This document shows positions 1 to 7,721 of a stretch of 22,477 bases of DNA, piece by piece (within the stretch, counting starts at the first letter, position 1; the number at the start of each line of letters is the position of its first letter). Source of the stretch: Caryophanales bacterium UBA7581 (lineage in GTDB: Bacteria > Bacillota_I > Bacilli_A > RFN20 > CAG-826); NCBI GenBank assembly GCA_002477825.1, contig DLKT01000031.1, positions 1-22,477 on the forward strand. Direction: 5' to 3'. A program made the position numbers and the translations under genes. The notes under the pieces are model-generated. The model was not told the origin of the DNA. It saw nothing but the letters and a program-made list of their open reading frames with translations, and did no database searches.

Positions 1-99
1 AAGTTTAAAAAAGTTTTTAATCTCCAAATTGTGCAAGAAAAAGGGGAGTAATAAATAAAGAAAAAGACAAAACTTCATTCCATATCGACATCATTTTCA
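1..99. other. Left-edge AT-rich region, no supported gene
   Basis: No gene start is visible here. Two forward frames are open from the first base, one to a TAA at 49-51 and another to a TAA near 56, so the tail of an upstream gene could be present, but too little remains to choose between the frames. No hairpin plus T-tract terminator is seen before the promoter at 100. Confidence 0.4.
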
Positions 100-128
100 T
101 TGACAAATAAGGAACTTTTTTTTAATCT
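100..128 (+). promoter_or_regulatory. Predicted sigma-A promoter for the ABC exporter operon
   Basis: A perfect -35 TTGACA at 100-105 is followed after 17 bases by TAATCT at 123-128, a weak -10. The predicted start near 135 gives a leader of about 60 nt before the ATG at 196. Confidence 0.45.
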
Positions 129-142
129 TAAATCACTTAGAT

Positions 143-163
143 TTCTTTTTCATAGAAAAAGAA
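143..163 (+). promoter_or_regulatory. Leader hairpin upstream of the ABC exporter
   Basis: A perfect 9-bp stem (143-151 with 155-163) closes a 3-base loop just upstream of the Shine-Dalgarno GAGGAGGG at 181-188. There is no T tract after it, so it is not a standard terminator. A role in mRNA stability or regulation is only inferred. Confidence 0.4.
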
Positions 164-195
164 GTTAAGCAAGCAAAGAAGAGGAGGGTAACGTT

Positions 196-2796
196 ATGTT
201 AGAACTAAAAAATATAAACAAAAATTATCAAGCAGGTACCCAAGTGGTACCAGCATTAAAAGGAATTTCTATTTCCTTTCGGCAAAGTGAATTTGTGGCA
301 ATTTTAGGGCCCTCTGGATGTGGTAAAACAACACTTTTGAATATTGTAGGTGGCTTAGATCGATATACGACAGGTGATTTATTGATCAATGGAATTAGCA
401 CTAAAAAATATAAAGATAAAGATTGGGATACTTATCGTAATCACGAAATTGGTTTCGTTTTCCAAAGTTACAATTTGATTCCACATTTAACCGTTTTAGA
501 AAATGTTGAATTATCACTTACGATTTCAGGTATCAAAAAGGAAGAAAGAAAAAGAAGAGCGGTTGAAGCTTTAAAAAGAGTAGGATTAGAAGATCAACTC
601 CGTAAACTTCCTAATCAATTATCCGGTGGTCAAATGCAAAGAGTAGCAATTGCTCGAGCCATCGTTAATGAACCACATATCATTTTAGCGGATGAACCAA
701 CGGGTGCTTTAGATTCTGAAACTAGTGTGCAAGTCATGGAAATTTTAAAAGAGATTTCTAAAGAATGCTTGGTGATTATGGTTACCCATAACCCAGATTT
801 AGCTTATCAATACGCAACAAGAATTGTTCGTCTTTTAGATGGTGAATTAAAAGATGATTCTAACCCCTATCAAATCGAAGAAGTAAAAAAAGAAACGAGA
901 AAAGTAAAAGATGCAAAAATGTCTTTTTTAACGGCTTTATCTCTTTCTTTTAAAAACTTATTAACGAAAAAAGGAAGAACTTTTATGATTTCCTTTGCGG
1001 GAAGTATAGGAATTATCGGTATTGCCTTAGTGTTATCCGTCAGTAATGGCTTTACCAATTATGTAAATAAAATGCAAAATGATATGTTAAGCGGATATCC
1101 AGTAACTATTTCTCGTTTTGCTGCGGATTATGATGCGATGGAAAGTATGACACCTTCGACAGATCAAAATCAAGGTAAATTCCCCGATGATGATCAATTA
1201 CACATCTATGATCCTTCAGAAACAGCGGCACAAGCGATTCATATGAATTTAATTAATAAAGAATACGTCGATTATATTAAAGATTTCTATGAAAAAGATG
1301 TTGCAAAAAGTGAAGATAATCGTTTGACCAATAGCATTCAATTTTCTTATGCAGGTGGTATGAATGTTATTTCTAAGCATAACGATAAATATACATTCGT
1401 GGATTTTTCTACCTCATCTTCTTCCTCACCTAGTATGATGGAAATGTTTATGGGAACCTCAACGACCGTATTTCAAGAAGCTTTAGACAATACAAACTTT
1501 ATTCAAAATACTTATGATGTAATTTATGGAAAATATCCACAAAATCAAAATGAAGTGGCTTTAATTGTTGATCAAAGAAATCGAATAAATGTCAATACAT
1601 TACAAGCCTTAGGTCTTAACTATATAGATGAAGAAGGAAAAAATCTTTCTACGATTTCTTTTGCTGATTTAGTTTATCAGGACGAAAATAAAACAGGAAT
1701 TGAATTTAAAGTCATTCCGAATGACCAATATTATGAACCACAAGACGTTTCTTCTAGTGGAGAGGCTTCCTATTATTTACCAGCAAAATACGATGAAAGT
1801 GTCACGAATGATTTAGCGAATTATTATCAAACCATTCATTATGAAAATAACCAAGATATGACGTTAAAATTAGTTGGTGTTTTACGGTTAAGTGAAGAAT
1901 CCCCTTTAGACTTATTTAATACAGGAATTCTTTATCTTCCTTCTTTAACACAAACATTCATCAATAATGCTAAATCATCCCAAATTGCCAATAAACAAAA
2001 TGACAATCGTATGTATCTATTTGGCGATTATAAAGATATTTATGAATCCAATGCACAGTTTAAAGAAATCATTGAAAAAAATGGAGGGAACGCTTATAAG
2101 ATTCCGACACTTGTGATGACATCATTATATAGTGCGTATATTACGGGAGATCAACCAAGCGCTAGTTTCTTAAATGATTATGTTTTAGAAACGGCTAAAC
2201 AACAAATAGGCGCGAGTGATGTACCTTCCTCAATTATTATCTATCCAAAGAGTTTCCCCGCAAAACGACAAGTAAATCAATACTTAGATGCGTGGAATGA
2301 AGGAGATACGCATAAAGGACAAAAGATTATTTATACTGATGCGGCGGGTGTTTTCTCATCAACAATTGGACAATTAATTGATATTATTAGCTATGTTCTG
2401 ATTGCGTTTACTGCGATTTCTCTAGTAGTGTCTTCCATCATGATTGGAATCATTACTTATGTTTCAGTTATAGAAAGAACAAAGGAAATTGGCGTATTAC
2501 GTTCTTTAGGAGCGAGAAAACAAGATGTTTCAAGCGTATTCAATGCGGAGACGCTTCTCATTGGTTTTGTAGCGGGTTTATTAGGCGTGTTTGTAGCGTT
2601 TATCTTATGCTTCCCCATCAACTTAATTATCCGTAATTTGGCGGGGCCAAGCTTAACAATGAATTTAGCGGTTTTAAATCCTTTACACGCTTTGATTTTA
2701 CTTTTAATTAGCATGGTGTTAACCTTTATTAGTGGACTTATTCCTGCTTCTATGGCGGCGAAGAAAGATCCAGTGATAGCTTTAAGAACGGAGTGA
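196..2796 (+). CDS. Fused ABC transporter ATPase-permease, MacB/FtsX type
   Basis: This 866-residue protein joins an ATP-binding domain to an FtsX-type permease in one chain. The ATPase occupies about residues 1-230, with Walker A GPSGCGKT at 38-45, signature LSGGQ at 142-146 and Walker B ending in D166-E167. A first membrane helix lies at about 263-285. A large extracytoplasmic domain of roughly 430 residues follows, and then three C-terminal helices in the FtsX domain (about 724-860). The order matches MacB-like mechanotransmission exporters, which work as dimers and drive extracellular events rather than passing substrate through a channel. The start has a strong GAGGAGGG site 7 bases upstream. 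The substrate cannot be read from the sequence; peptide, lipoprotein or antimicrobial export are all possible. The next gene, a HAD phosphatase, begins 8 bases after the stop, so the two are likely co-transcribed. Confidence 0.9.
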   Translation: MLELKNINKNYQAGTQVVPALKGISISFRQSEFVAILGPSGCGKTTLLNIVGGLDRYTTGDLLINGISTKKYKDKDWDTYRNHEIGFVFQSYNLIPHLTVLENVELSLTISGIKKEERKRRAVEALKRVGLEDQLRKLPNQLSGGQMQRVAIARAIVNEPHIILADEPTGALDSETSVQVMEILKEISKECLVIMVTHNPDLAYQYATRIVRLLDGELKDDSNPYQIEEVKKETRKVKDAKMSFLTALSLSFKNLLTKKGRTFMISFAGSIGIIGIALVLSVSNGFTNYVNKMQNDMLSGYPVTISRFAADYDAMESMTPSTDQNQGKFPDDDQLHIYDPSETAAQAIHMNLINKEYVDYIKDFYEKDVAKSEDNRLTNSIQFSYAGGMNVISKHNDKYTFVDFSTSSSSSPSMMEMFMGTSTTVFQEALDNTNFIQNTYDVIYGKYPQNQNEVALIVDQRNRINVNTLQALGLNYIDEEGKNLSTISFADLVYQDENKTGIEFKVIPNDQYYEPQDVSSSGEASYYLPAKYDESVTNDLANYYQTIHYENNQDMTLKLVGVLRLSEESPLDLFNTGILYLPSLTQTFINNAKSSQIANKQNDNRMYLFGDYKDIYESNAQFKEIIEKNGGNAYKIPTLVMTSLYSAYITGDQPSASFLNDYVLETAKQQIGASDVPSSIIIYPKSFPAKRQVNQYLDAWNEGDTHKGQKIIYTDAAGVFSSTIGQLIDIISYVLIAFTAISLVVSSIMIGIITYVSVIERTKEIGVLRSLGARKQDVSSVFNAETLLIGFVAGLLGVFVAFILCFPINLIIRNLAGPSLTMNLAVLNPLHALILLLISMVLTFISGLIPASMAAKKDPVIALRTE

Positions 2797-2803
2797 TGAA
2801 TAT

Positions 2804-3457
2804 ATGTATAAAGCCATTATTTTTGATTTAGACGGAACGCTATTAAATACGATTGAAGACATTACTGATTCTTTAAATATCGCATTAGCGAGTGAAAACT
2901 TACCTACTCATAGTGTAGAAGAAACCAAAGCCTTTGTTGGAAGTGGCGTTAAAATTATGGTGGAACGCGCTACCAAAGGTTTAGACTGTACGGAGGAACA
3001 AAAGAAAAGAGTGTTGGATGTGTATATGAAAGAATATGCCGTTCGTCAATCGATGAAAACATGTCCTTATGATGGTATGATTGAAGTTTTAAAGAACATT
3101 CAAAAAGAAAATATTTTAATCGGACTTTTATCTAACAAACCGCATCAAGATACATTACGTGTGGTTGACCACTATTACGGATTGCATTTATTCAATGTCG
3201 TTTTAGGGCAAAGAGAAGGTGTCCCAATTAAACCCGACCCCACCGCTTTATTTGAAATCATGCGTGATTTGAAAGTGGAACCTCAGGATTGTATCTTCGT
3301 TGGTGATTCGGATGTAGATATGTTAACCGCAACCAATGCAAAAATCGATAAGATTGGTGTGCTTTGGGGCTTTAGAACGCGTCAAGTTCTTCAAGAATGT
3401 AAAGCGGATTACATCGTAGAAGATCCAAATGAAATTTTAAAAATTTTAAAGAAATAA
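2804..3457 (+). CDS. HAD-family phosphatase, phosphoglycolate phosphatase-like
   Basis: This is a 217-residue cytosolic HAD hydrolase of the Gph/PgmB subgroup. Motif I is DLDGT, with nucleophile D8 and acid/base D10. Motif II is S110 in LLSNK, motif III the lysine of IKPDP, and motif IV GDSDVD with D168 and D172. A helical cap fits between motifs I and II, as in subclass I enzymes. Family members dephosphorylate small phosphometabolites such as 2-phosphoglycolate or sugar phosphates, or hydrolyse pyrophosphate (PpaX); the actual substrate cannot be assigned from sequence. The ribosome binding site (GGAG, 2790-2793) lies inside the end of the ABC exporter gene, which suggests translational coupling. 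An intrinsic terminator follows directly. Confidence 0.87.
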   Translation: MYKAIIFDLDGTLLNTIEDITDSLNIALASENLPTHSVEETKAFVGSGVKIMVERATKGLDCTEEQKKRVLDVYMKEYAVRQSMKTCPYDGMIEVLKNIQKENILIGLLSNKPHQDTLRVVDHYYGLHLFNVVLGQREGVPIKPDPTALFEIMRDLKVEPQDCIFVGDSDVDMLTATNAKIDKIGVLWGFRTRQVLQECKADYIVEDPNEILKILKK

Positions 3458-3462
3458 AAAAA

Positions 3463-3499
3463 GAGAAGAAGAGCGTTAAGTTAGGCTTTTCTTCTTTTT
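3463..3499 (+). terminator. Intrinsic terminator after the HAD phosphatase
   Basis: Stem 3463-3474 with 3485-3496, including G-U pairs, a 10-base loop and a T tract to 3499. It closes the ABC exporter-phosphatase operon. Confidence 0.8.
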
Positions 3500-3548
3500 A
3501 ATTTACTATAAATATGGTAAAATTCTAAAAAAGAAAGGTGGATTGTTT

Positions 3549-4832
3549 ATGAAAATCCGTTTTGTTAATGCCCGCATTTTATCCATGAAAGAGAATGACC
3601 CAATTTACTGGGGAGAAATAGAAATAAAAGATCATCTTATTACTTATATCGGAGCGCCTAAAGAGACGAAAGAAGATTTTGACCGAGTCATCGATTGTAA
3701 AGGTAATCTTTTAATGCCAGGCTTTAAAAACGCTCATACGCACTCCGCGATGACCTTTCTTAGAAGCTATGCCGATGATTTACCATTAAATGAATGGTTG
3801 TTTCATAAAGTCTTTCCTTTAGAAGATTTATTAACACCGAATGACATTTATGAACTTTCAAAAATTGCCATACTAGAATATTTAACAAGTGGAATTACCG
3901 CTAACTTCGATATGTATATGCAACCACGTATGATTGCGCAAGCTTCCATAGATACGGGGTTTAAAACGGTGATTTTAGGCTGCGTAAATAATTTTACGGA
4001 ATCCGTTCAAATTATGAAGGAGAATTATCAATTCCTTAACCATCTTTCTCCTTTAATTCAATATCGTTTAGGTTTTCATGCTGAATATACCACTGATTAC
4101 AAAATATTAGAAGAATTATCCAAGCTTTCGCATGAACTTCATGAACCAGTATTTACGCATTCAAGTGAAACGCCTCATGAGGTCGAAGGATGTAAATCTC
4201 GTTATCAAAAAACACCAACGGAATTATTTGATGATTTGGGCCTATTTGATTATGGCGGTGGTTGTTATCACTGCGTGAGTATGACCCCTCATGATTTAGA
4301 AATTTTAAAAGAAAAGCATGTTTCTGTTATTACTTGTCCGGGCTCTAATACGAAGTTAGCAAGCGGTATTGCTCCAATTGTTGAAATGCAAAAATATGGT
4401 TTAAATCTAGCAATTGGAACTGATGGACCAGCGAGTAATAATGCTTTAGATATGTTTAGAGAAATGTTTTTAGTTATCGGCTTACAAAAACTAGCCTTAA
4501 AGGATGCAAGCGCTATGGACGCGATGGATGTACTAAAAATGGCCACTGTTGGTGGAGCGCATGCTATGGGATTATATGACGCGGATGTTTTAGATATCAA
4601 TAAAGAAGCGGATATGATCATGATTGATTTACATCAACCGAATATGCAACCCATTAACCATATTGAAAAGAACATTGTTTATAGTGGCTCAAAACAAAAC
4701 GTGATCTTGACCATGGTCCATGGCAAGATTCTATATGAAAACGGCACTTTCCATATTGGTGAAGATGTGGAAGCACTATATGAAAGATGTCAAAAGATTA
4801 CTGAAAGAATTCAAAGTAGTGTTAAACAATAA
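3549..4832 (+). CDS. Amidohydrolase, MTA/SAH deaminase type
   Basis: This is a 427-residue metal-dependent hydrolase of the amidohydrolase superfamily. The metal ligands fit the 5'-methylthioadenosine/S-adenosylhomocysteine deaminase group: H63-T-H65 at the end of strand 1 in NAHTHSAMT, then H204 and D292. H177 and E207 in HSSE correspond to the substrate-binding His and catalytic Glu of that family. The motif YADDLPLNEWL after the first histidines is also typical. Such enzymes deaminate the adenine ring to the inosyl product, salvaging methylation by-products. I start at ATG 3549, which has AAAGGTGG 7 bases upstream; the in-frame TTG at 3543 would leave almost no spacing. Related guanine/cytosine or S-triazine hydrolases share the fold, so the exact substrate is inferred. 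No clear terminator follows it. Confidence 0.85.
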   Translation: MKIRFVNARILSMKENDPIYWGEIEIKDHLITYIGAPKETKEDFDRVIDCKGNLLMPGFKNAHTHSAMTFLRSYADDLPLNEWLFHKVFPLEDLLTPNDIYELSKIAILEYLTSGITANFDMYMQPRMIAQASIDTGFKTVILGCVNNFTESVQIMKENYQFLNHLSPLIQYRLGFHAEYTTDYKILEELSKLSHELHEPVFTHSSETPHEVEGCKSRYQKTPTELFDDLGLFDYGGGCYHCVSMTPHDLEILKEKHVSVITCPGSNTKLASGIAPIVEMQKYGLNLAIGTDGPASNNALDMFREMFLVIGLQKLALKDASAMDAMDVLKMATVGGAHAMGLYDADVLDINKEADMIMIDLHQPNMQPINHIEKNIVYSGSKQNVILTMVHGKILYENGTFHIGEDVEALYERCQKITERIQSSVKQ

Positions 4833-4937
4833 ACTCCAAGGATAAAAACACATTTTATTATTACAATAACCCAATTTTTTTACGTAACGAATAGCAAAAA
4901 TAACGAGCTGCATAAACATAAAATACCAGAAAGGAAG

Positions 4938-5549
4938 ATGCAATTCGTGTGTTATTATAACCAAAACTGTGGTTGTTGTTATGGCTTAAGAGGTCCAACT
5001 GGAGCGCAAGGACCACAGGGTGTAGCAGGGGAGAATGCCACAATCACGATTGGAACCACAACGACAGGTGCACCAGGTACTGCAGCAATGGTGACCAATA
5101 CAGGAACCGCCCAAAATGCGATTTTAAACTTCACGATTCCTCAAGGAGAACCAGGAACTGTCGTAACCCCCACCTATTTAGATGCCCAAAATCAAACCGC
5201 GCAGACGATAACAACGGCAGATACCGTAATCCCATTAACTTTAGTAGGAAATCAAAACATTAACTTTGCTAATAATGTCGTAACGATTGTCGAAGCAGGC
5301 TTATATCGCATTGATTATATGGTTTCTGCTAATAGTGCGACTACGGCTACGATTGGATTAAGAATCAATGGAACCAACAATACACAAACCACTACAGCCA
5401 TAAGTGATGATCGTTTCATTACCAATTACCAAACCGTTTTAAACTTAACTGCTGGTACTACAATTGAACTCATTGTAGCAGCGGTTACCGGAACTTTAAC
5501 GCTAGTTGACGGTACCACTAACGCGGTATTAGTTATTACTAAACTTTAA
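4938..5549 (+). CDS. Short collagen-like protein with C1q/TNF-like C-terminal domain
   Basis: The 203-residue product has a Cys-rich start (C5, C11, C13, C14), six Gly-X-Y triplets at about residues 16-33 and a Thr/Ala-rich segment ending NFTIPQGEPG. A beta-rich C-terminal domain of about 125 residues resembles the BclA/C1q-TNF jelly roll. In Bacillota such proteins form trimeric filaments on spores or cell surfaces, with the jelly roll at the tip. The collagen part is far shorter than in BclA. No signal peptide is seen, so export or display would need another route, as for BclA-type spore proteins. The start is uncertain: ATG 4938 is only 2-3 bases from AAGGA, while in-frame GTG 4947 is better spaced and gives MCYYNQNCGCC. 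Surface location is inferred. Confidence 0.75.
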   Translation: MQFVCYYNQNCGCCYGLRGPTGAQGPQGVAGENATITIGTTTTGAPGTAAMVTNTGTAQNAILNFTIPQGEPGTVVTPTYLDAQNQTAQTITTADTVIPLTLVGNQNINFANNVVTIVEAGLYRIDYMVSANSATTATIGLRINGTNNTQTTTAISDDRFITNYQTVLNLTAGTTIELIVAAVTGTLTLVDGTTNAVLVITKL

Positions 5550-5556
5550 AAAATTG

Positions 5557-5587
5557 AGAAGTTGTCTATAAAGGCAACTTCTTTTTT
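5557..5587 (+). terminator. Intrinsic terminator after the collagen-like gene
   Basis: A 10-bp stem (5557-5566 with 5573-5582, one G-U pair) encloses the 6-base loop TATAAA and is followed by a run of T. Confidence 0.88.
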
Positions 5588-5666
5588 GGTATTTTTATCC
5601 AGTCTCAATTTGTAGATTAAATATAGCCTTTCTGTTAGTATAAATATACAAAAAGGAGGAAAAACG

Positions 5667-6383
5667 ATGAACACAAATATAGAACGTAGAAAGAAAAGAA
5701 GTCGGTTTACTTTCCTGTTACTTTTTTCTTTATTATTTTCAGGCTCATCCATCAAAGGTAAAAAAGAAATTCATATCAATGAGCATTTTACTTTTGAAGG
5801 ACACATATCGACCATTGATATAAAGACAAATGCGTTAATTGAAAAAGGTACGTTAGAAATCAATACAGTATCCATCTATTTGAATCCTTCTGTGCAAACA
5901 TGGAATTCTTATGCGAATCAACTAGGAACTGAAGCAGAGCATATGAACAAGATTGCAGAGCTTATGTACGTAAAATTAAAACAATATAAATTTATCGACG
6001 TTGAGGCAAATTTAAATTATTTATCACTATCCAATTCGGTGAAACAAAGTAATCAAAAGAAAAGAGATATCCATCTTGCCCTCCATTCCAATGCTGGTGG
6101 TGGAAGTGGCCTAGAAACTTATCAAAAGAAAGCCGATGGCTTTGGTCAATTTTTACAAGAACATTTTGCTGATACTTTGCCTTTTCCTTCTCGTGGTGTA
6201 AAAGATGGAAACCACTTATATGAAATTAAAAACGCTACCGCTGACCATGTTGCGTTAATGGAAATTCTATTTCATGATCGTTTAGAAGAAGCAAATTACA
6301 TCGTTAACCATCATGAAGAAATTGCAACCGAGTTAACCAATACACTTGTGCTTTATATCGTAAATAATTATGCAAAAAAGTGA
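5667..6383 (+). CDS. Secreted N-acetylmuramoyl-L-alanine amidase (Amidase_3), atypical
   Basis: This 238-residue protein has a basic N-terminus followed by a hydrophobic stretch (about residues 14-28), a signal peptide or anchor. The rest resembles Amidase_3 zinc hydrolases, which cut the bond between N-acetylmuramic acid and L-alanine in peptidoglycan. The second zinc ligand fits E91 in TEAEHMN, the third fits H140 in ALHSNAGGG, and E199 in LMEILFHD fits the catalytic glutamate. The usual first ligand (H in DPGHGG) is absent: the equivalent stretch reads LNPSVQ (72-77). A comparable LSPS-type substitution occurs in a sublineage of Bacillota amidases, so the enzyme may still be active. AAGGAGG lies 7 bases before the ATG. 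The stop codon is inside the shared terminator. Confidence 0.75.
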   Translation: MNTNIERRKKRSRFTFLLLFSLLFSGSSIKGKKEIHINEHFTFEGHISTIDIKTNALIEKGTLEINTVSIYLNPSVQTWNSYANQLGTEAEHMNKIAELMYVKLKQYKFIDVEANLNYLSLSNSVKQSNQKKRDIHLALHSNAGGGSGLETYQKKADGFGQFLQEHFADTLPFPSRGVKDGNHLYEIKNATADHVALMEILFHDRLEEANYIVNHHEEIATELTNTLVLYIVNNYAKK

Positions 6384-6402
6384 GGAAAACCTCACTTTTT
6401 TT
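6374..6402. terminator. Bidirectional terminator between convergent genes
   Basis: A perfect 12-bp stem (6374-6385 with 6390-6401) with loop AAAA has A/T flanks, so it gives a T tract on both strands. It serves the amidase gene and the thioredoxin-like lipoprotein gene, and both stop codons lie within it. Confidence 0.93.
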
Positions 6403-7372
6403 CGTCGATAACTTCTAAAAATTTTTCTTGATAGAAAGAAGTAGTACTTTTTTGATAGTCTAAATAATCTTCAAAGCCTTTATTTAAAAAAGGTGCATCG
6501 CTATAGTAACTTGATCCAACGGTCATATTTTCCCAATTAATTTCATCATTATATATAACTGCCATTTTTGTTAATTGGCCGTTTTCATACTTTTGAACAG
6601 TTGGGACAACACCTGTTTTATAACCATAATTAGGATTACTAGCAACTGAGAGCAGGAAAGTATTCTTAAATTCAATATAAGATTCCATTTCATTACCGGC
6701 GTTATCAACTTCTCGATAAGGATCAATGTCGAAATTGTAAATCTTCTTAGTTTGATCGTATTGACCTTTTAAAATCCAATCGTTCAAGAAATAGTGGTGA
6801 AAGGATTTGCAGTCACTGCAAGTATTCCTCATGTAATAAATATAGACGGTTTCTTTACTATTAATTTTTTCTAATGCTTTTTCTTTATTAACTTCATAGA
6901 AGGGGCTATTAAAATAGCAATATTTTTCTAGATTCTTTTTAACGGATTGAGCGGCTTTATTCATGTCAGAAGCATAGATCTCTTTTTCCCATTTTTTATT
7001 GACATCAAAACTATATTGAATAGTGCCATTTTGCACTAGAAGAAGTCCCGGATCATATGTCTTAACTTCTTTATAAGAAACCACTTTATCAAGATCATTA
7101 ATACTCATTTCGTACATACGAAGGTCATCATTCTTCATAATGTTACGCAATACATTTTTAAAATTTGTGTAGCATACACATTGACTACCATAAGTTAAAA
7201 TAAAACTATGCTTATTTCGAATCATTGTCCCATAATCGGTAGAAGAAAGCTTAATGAAGTCAGTAATATTTTCTTCTCTTTCAATGATGATTTTATCATT
7301 TTTATCTTGGCAACTTGATAATGAAAAAATGCTAGAAATAATGAATAAAAATATACCTAATTTTTTCTTCAT
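6392..7372 (-). CDS. Lipoprotein with two thioredoxin-like domains
   Basis: The 326-residue product begins with a lipoprotein signal peptide (MKKK, hydrophobic core, LSSC with C21 as lipidation site), so it should be anchored on the outer face of the membrane. Two thioredoxin-like units follow. The first, about 50-125, has a beta strand, C65-V-C67 and a DPGLLLVQNG segment that fits the cis-proline/beta-hairpin region. The second, from about 175, has YIYYMRNTCSDC with a CxxC at 185-188. CxxC in this position supports a disulfide redox or transfer role on secreted proteins; the CxC of the first domain is unusual. The substrate is unknown. GGGAGG lies close upstream of the ATG, and the gene has its own promoter. 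Confidence 0.75.
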   Translation of the reverse strand: MKKKLGIFLFIISSIFSLSSCQDKNDKIIIEREENITDFIKLSSTDYGTMIRNKHSFILTYGSQCVCYTNFKNVLRNIMKNDDLRMYEMSINDLDKVVSYKEVKTYDPGLLLVQNGTIQYSFDVNKKWEKEIYASDMNKAAQSVKKNLEKYCYFNSPFYEVNKEKALEKINSKETVYIYYMRNTCSDCKSFHHYFLNDWILKGQYDQTKKIYNFDIDPYREVDNAGNEMESYIEFKNTFLLSVASNPNYGYKTGVVPTVQKYENGQLTKMAVIYNDEINWENMTVGSSYYSDAPFLNKGFEDYLDYQKSTTSFYQEKFLEVIDEKK

Positions 7373-7414
7373 AATTTTTCCTCCCTTTTTTCTTGGTTTT
7401 TTTGTTCTTGATTT

Positions 7415-7443
7415 AGTGTAGCAAAATGAAAAGAAAATGACAA
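7415..7443 (-). promoter_or_regulatory. Predicted promoter of the thioredoxin-like lipoprotein
   Basis: On the minus strand TTGTCA (7438-7443) lies 17 bases from TACACT (7415-7420), which is preceded by TGC, an extended -10. Confidence 0.6.
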
Positions 7444-7688
7444 GAAAAACACAAAAAAATTTTCAAAGAAAAAATGAGCTAAAAAAGTATAAAAAAACCA
7501 GTTTTTATCGGACTTTTTTCAATATTTTCTTTTGCAAAAAAAGCGTTAAAAAAAGAGGGTGAAAAAATTTTTAAAAAAAAACGTTGATTTTTTGTTTCAT
7601 TTTCTTTATTATTTTTCTCGTGAAAATTGAAAGAAAAAGCAAGCCCAAAAACAGCTAAAAATTTTCTCATGTTTTTACAAGTAAGTGG
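7444..7688. other. AT-rich divergent intergenic region
   Basis: The gap between the divergent lipoprotein and potA start codons is about 350 bases and very rich in A and T runs. Apart from the two promoters I see no gene. A 63-codon minus-strand frame at 7479-7670 is low-complexity Phe/Lys/Asn and has no ribosome binding site. The weak hairpins that can be drawn here are A-T only. Confidence 0.6.
7584..7612 (+). promoter_or_regulatory. Predicted promoter of potABCD
   Basis: TTGATT at 7584-7589 and TATTAT at 7607-7612 are separated by 17 bases. The predicted leader to ATG 7722 is about 100 nt. Confidence 0.45.
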
Positions 7689-7721
7689 ATGAATAAAAAT
7701 CCCACAATGAGAGGTAACAGA

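Noticed and set aside
4289..4621. 110-codon minus-strand frame
   Set aside because: Lies wholly inside the amidohydrolase gene, which has clear metal-binding motifs on the plus strand; the antisense frame has no recognisable features.
5546..5755. 69-codon minus-strand frame between the collagen-like gene and the amidase
   Set aside because: It overlaps a strong terminator and the start of the amidase and has a Phe/Ile/Lys-rich composition typical of antisense AT-rich DNA.
196..6383. Mycoplasma-type code with TGA read as tryptophan
   Set aside because: TGA ends the ABC exporter and the amidase exactly where neighbouring genes or terminators begin, and tryptophans are encoded by TGG.
7479..7670. 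63-codon minus-strand frame in the potA upstream region
   Set aside because: Low-complexity composition, no ribosome binding site, and it covers the predicted potA promoter.
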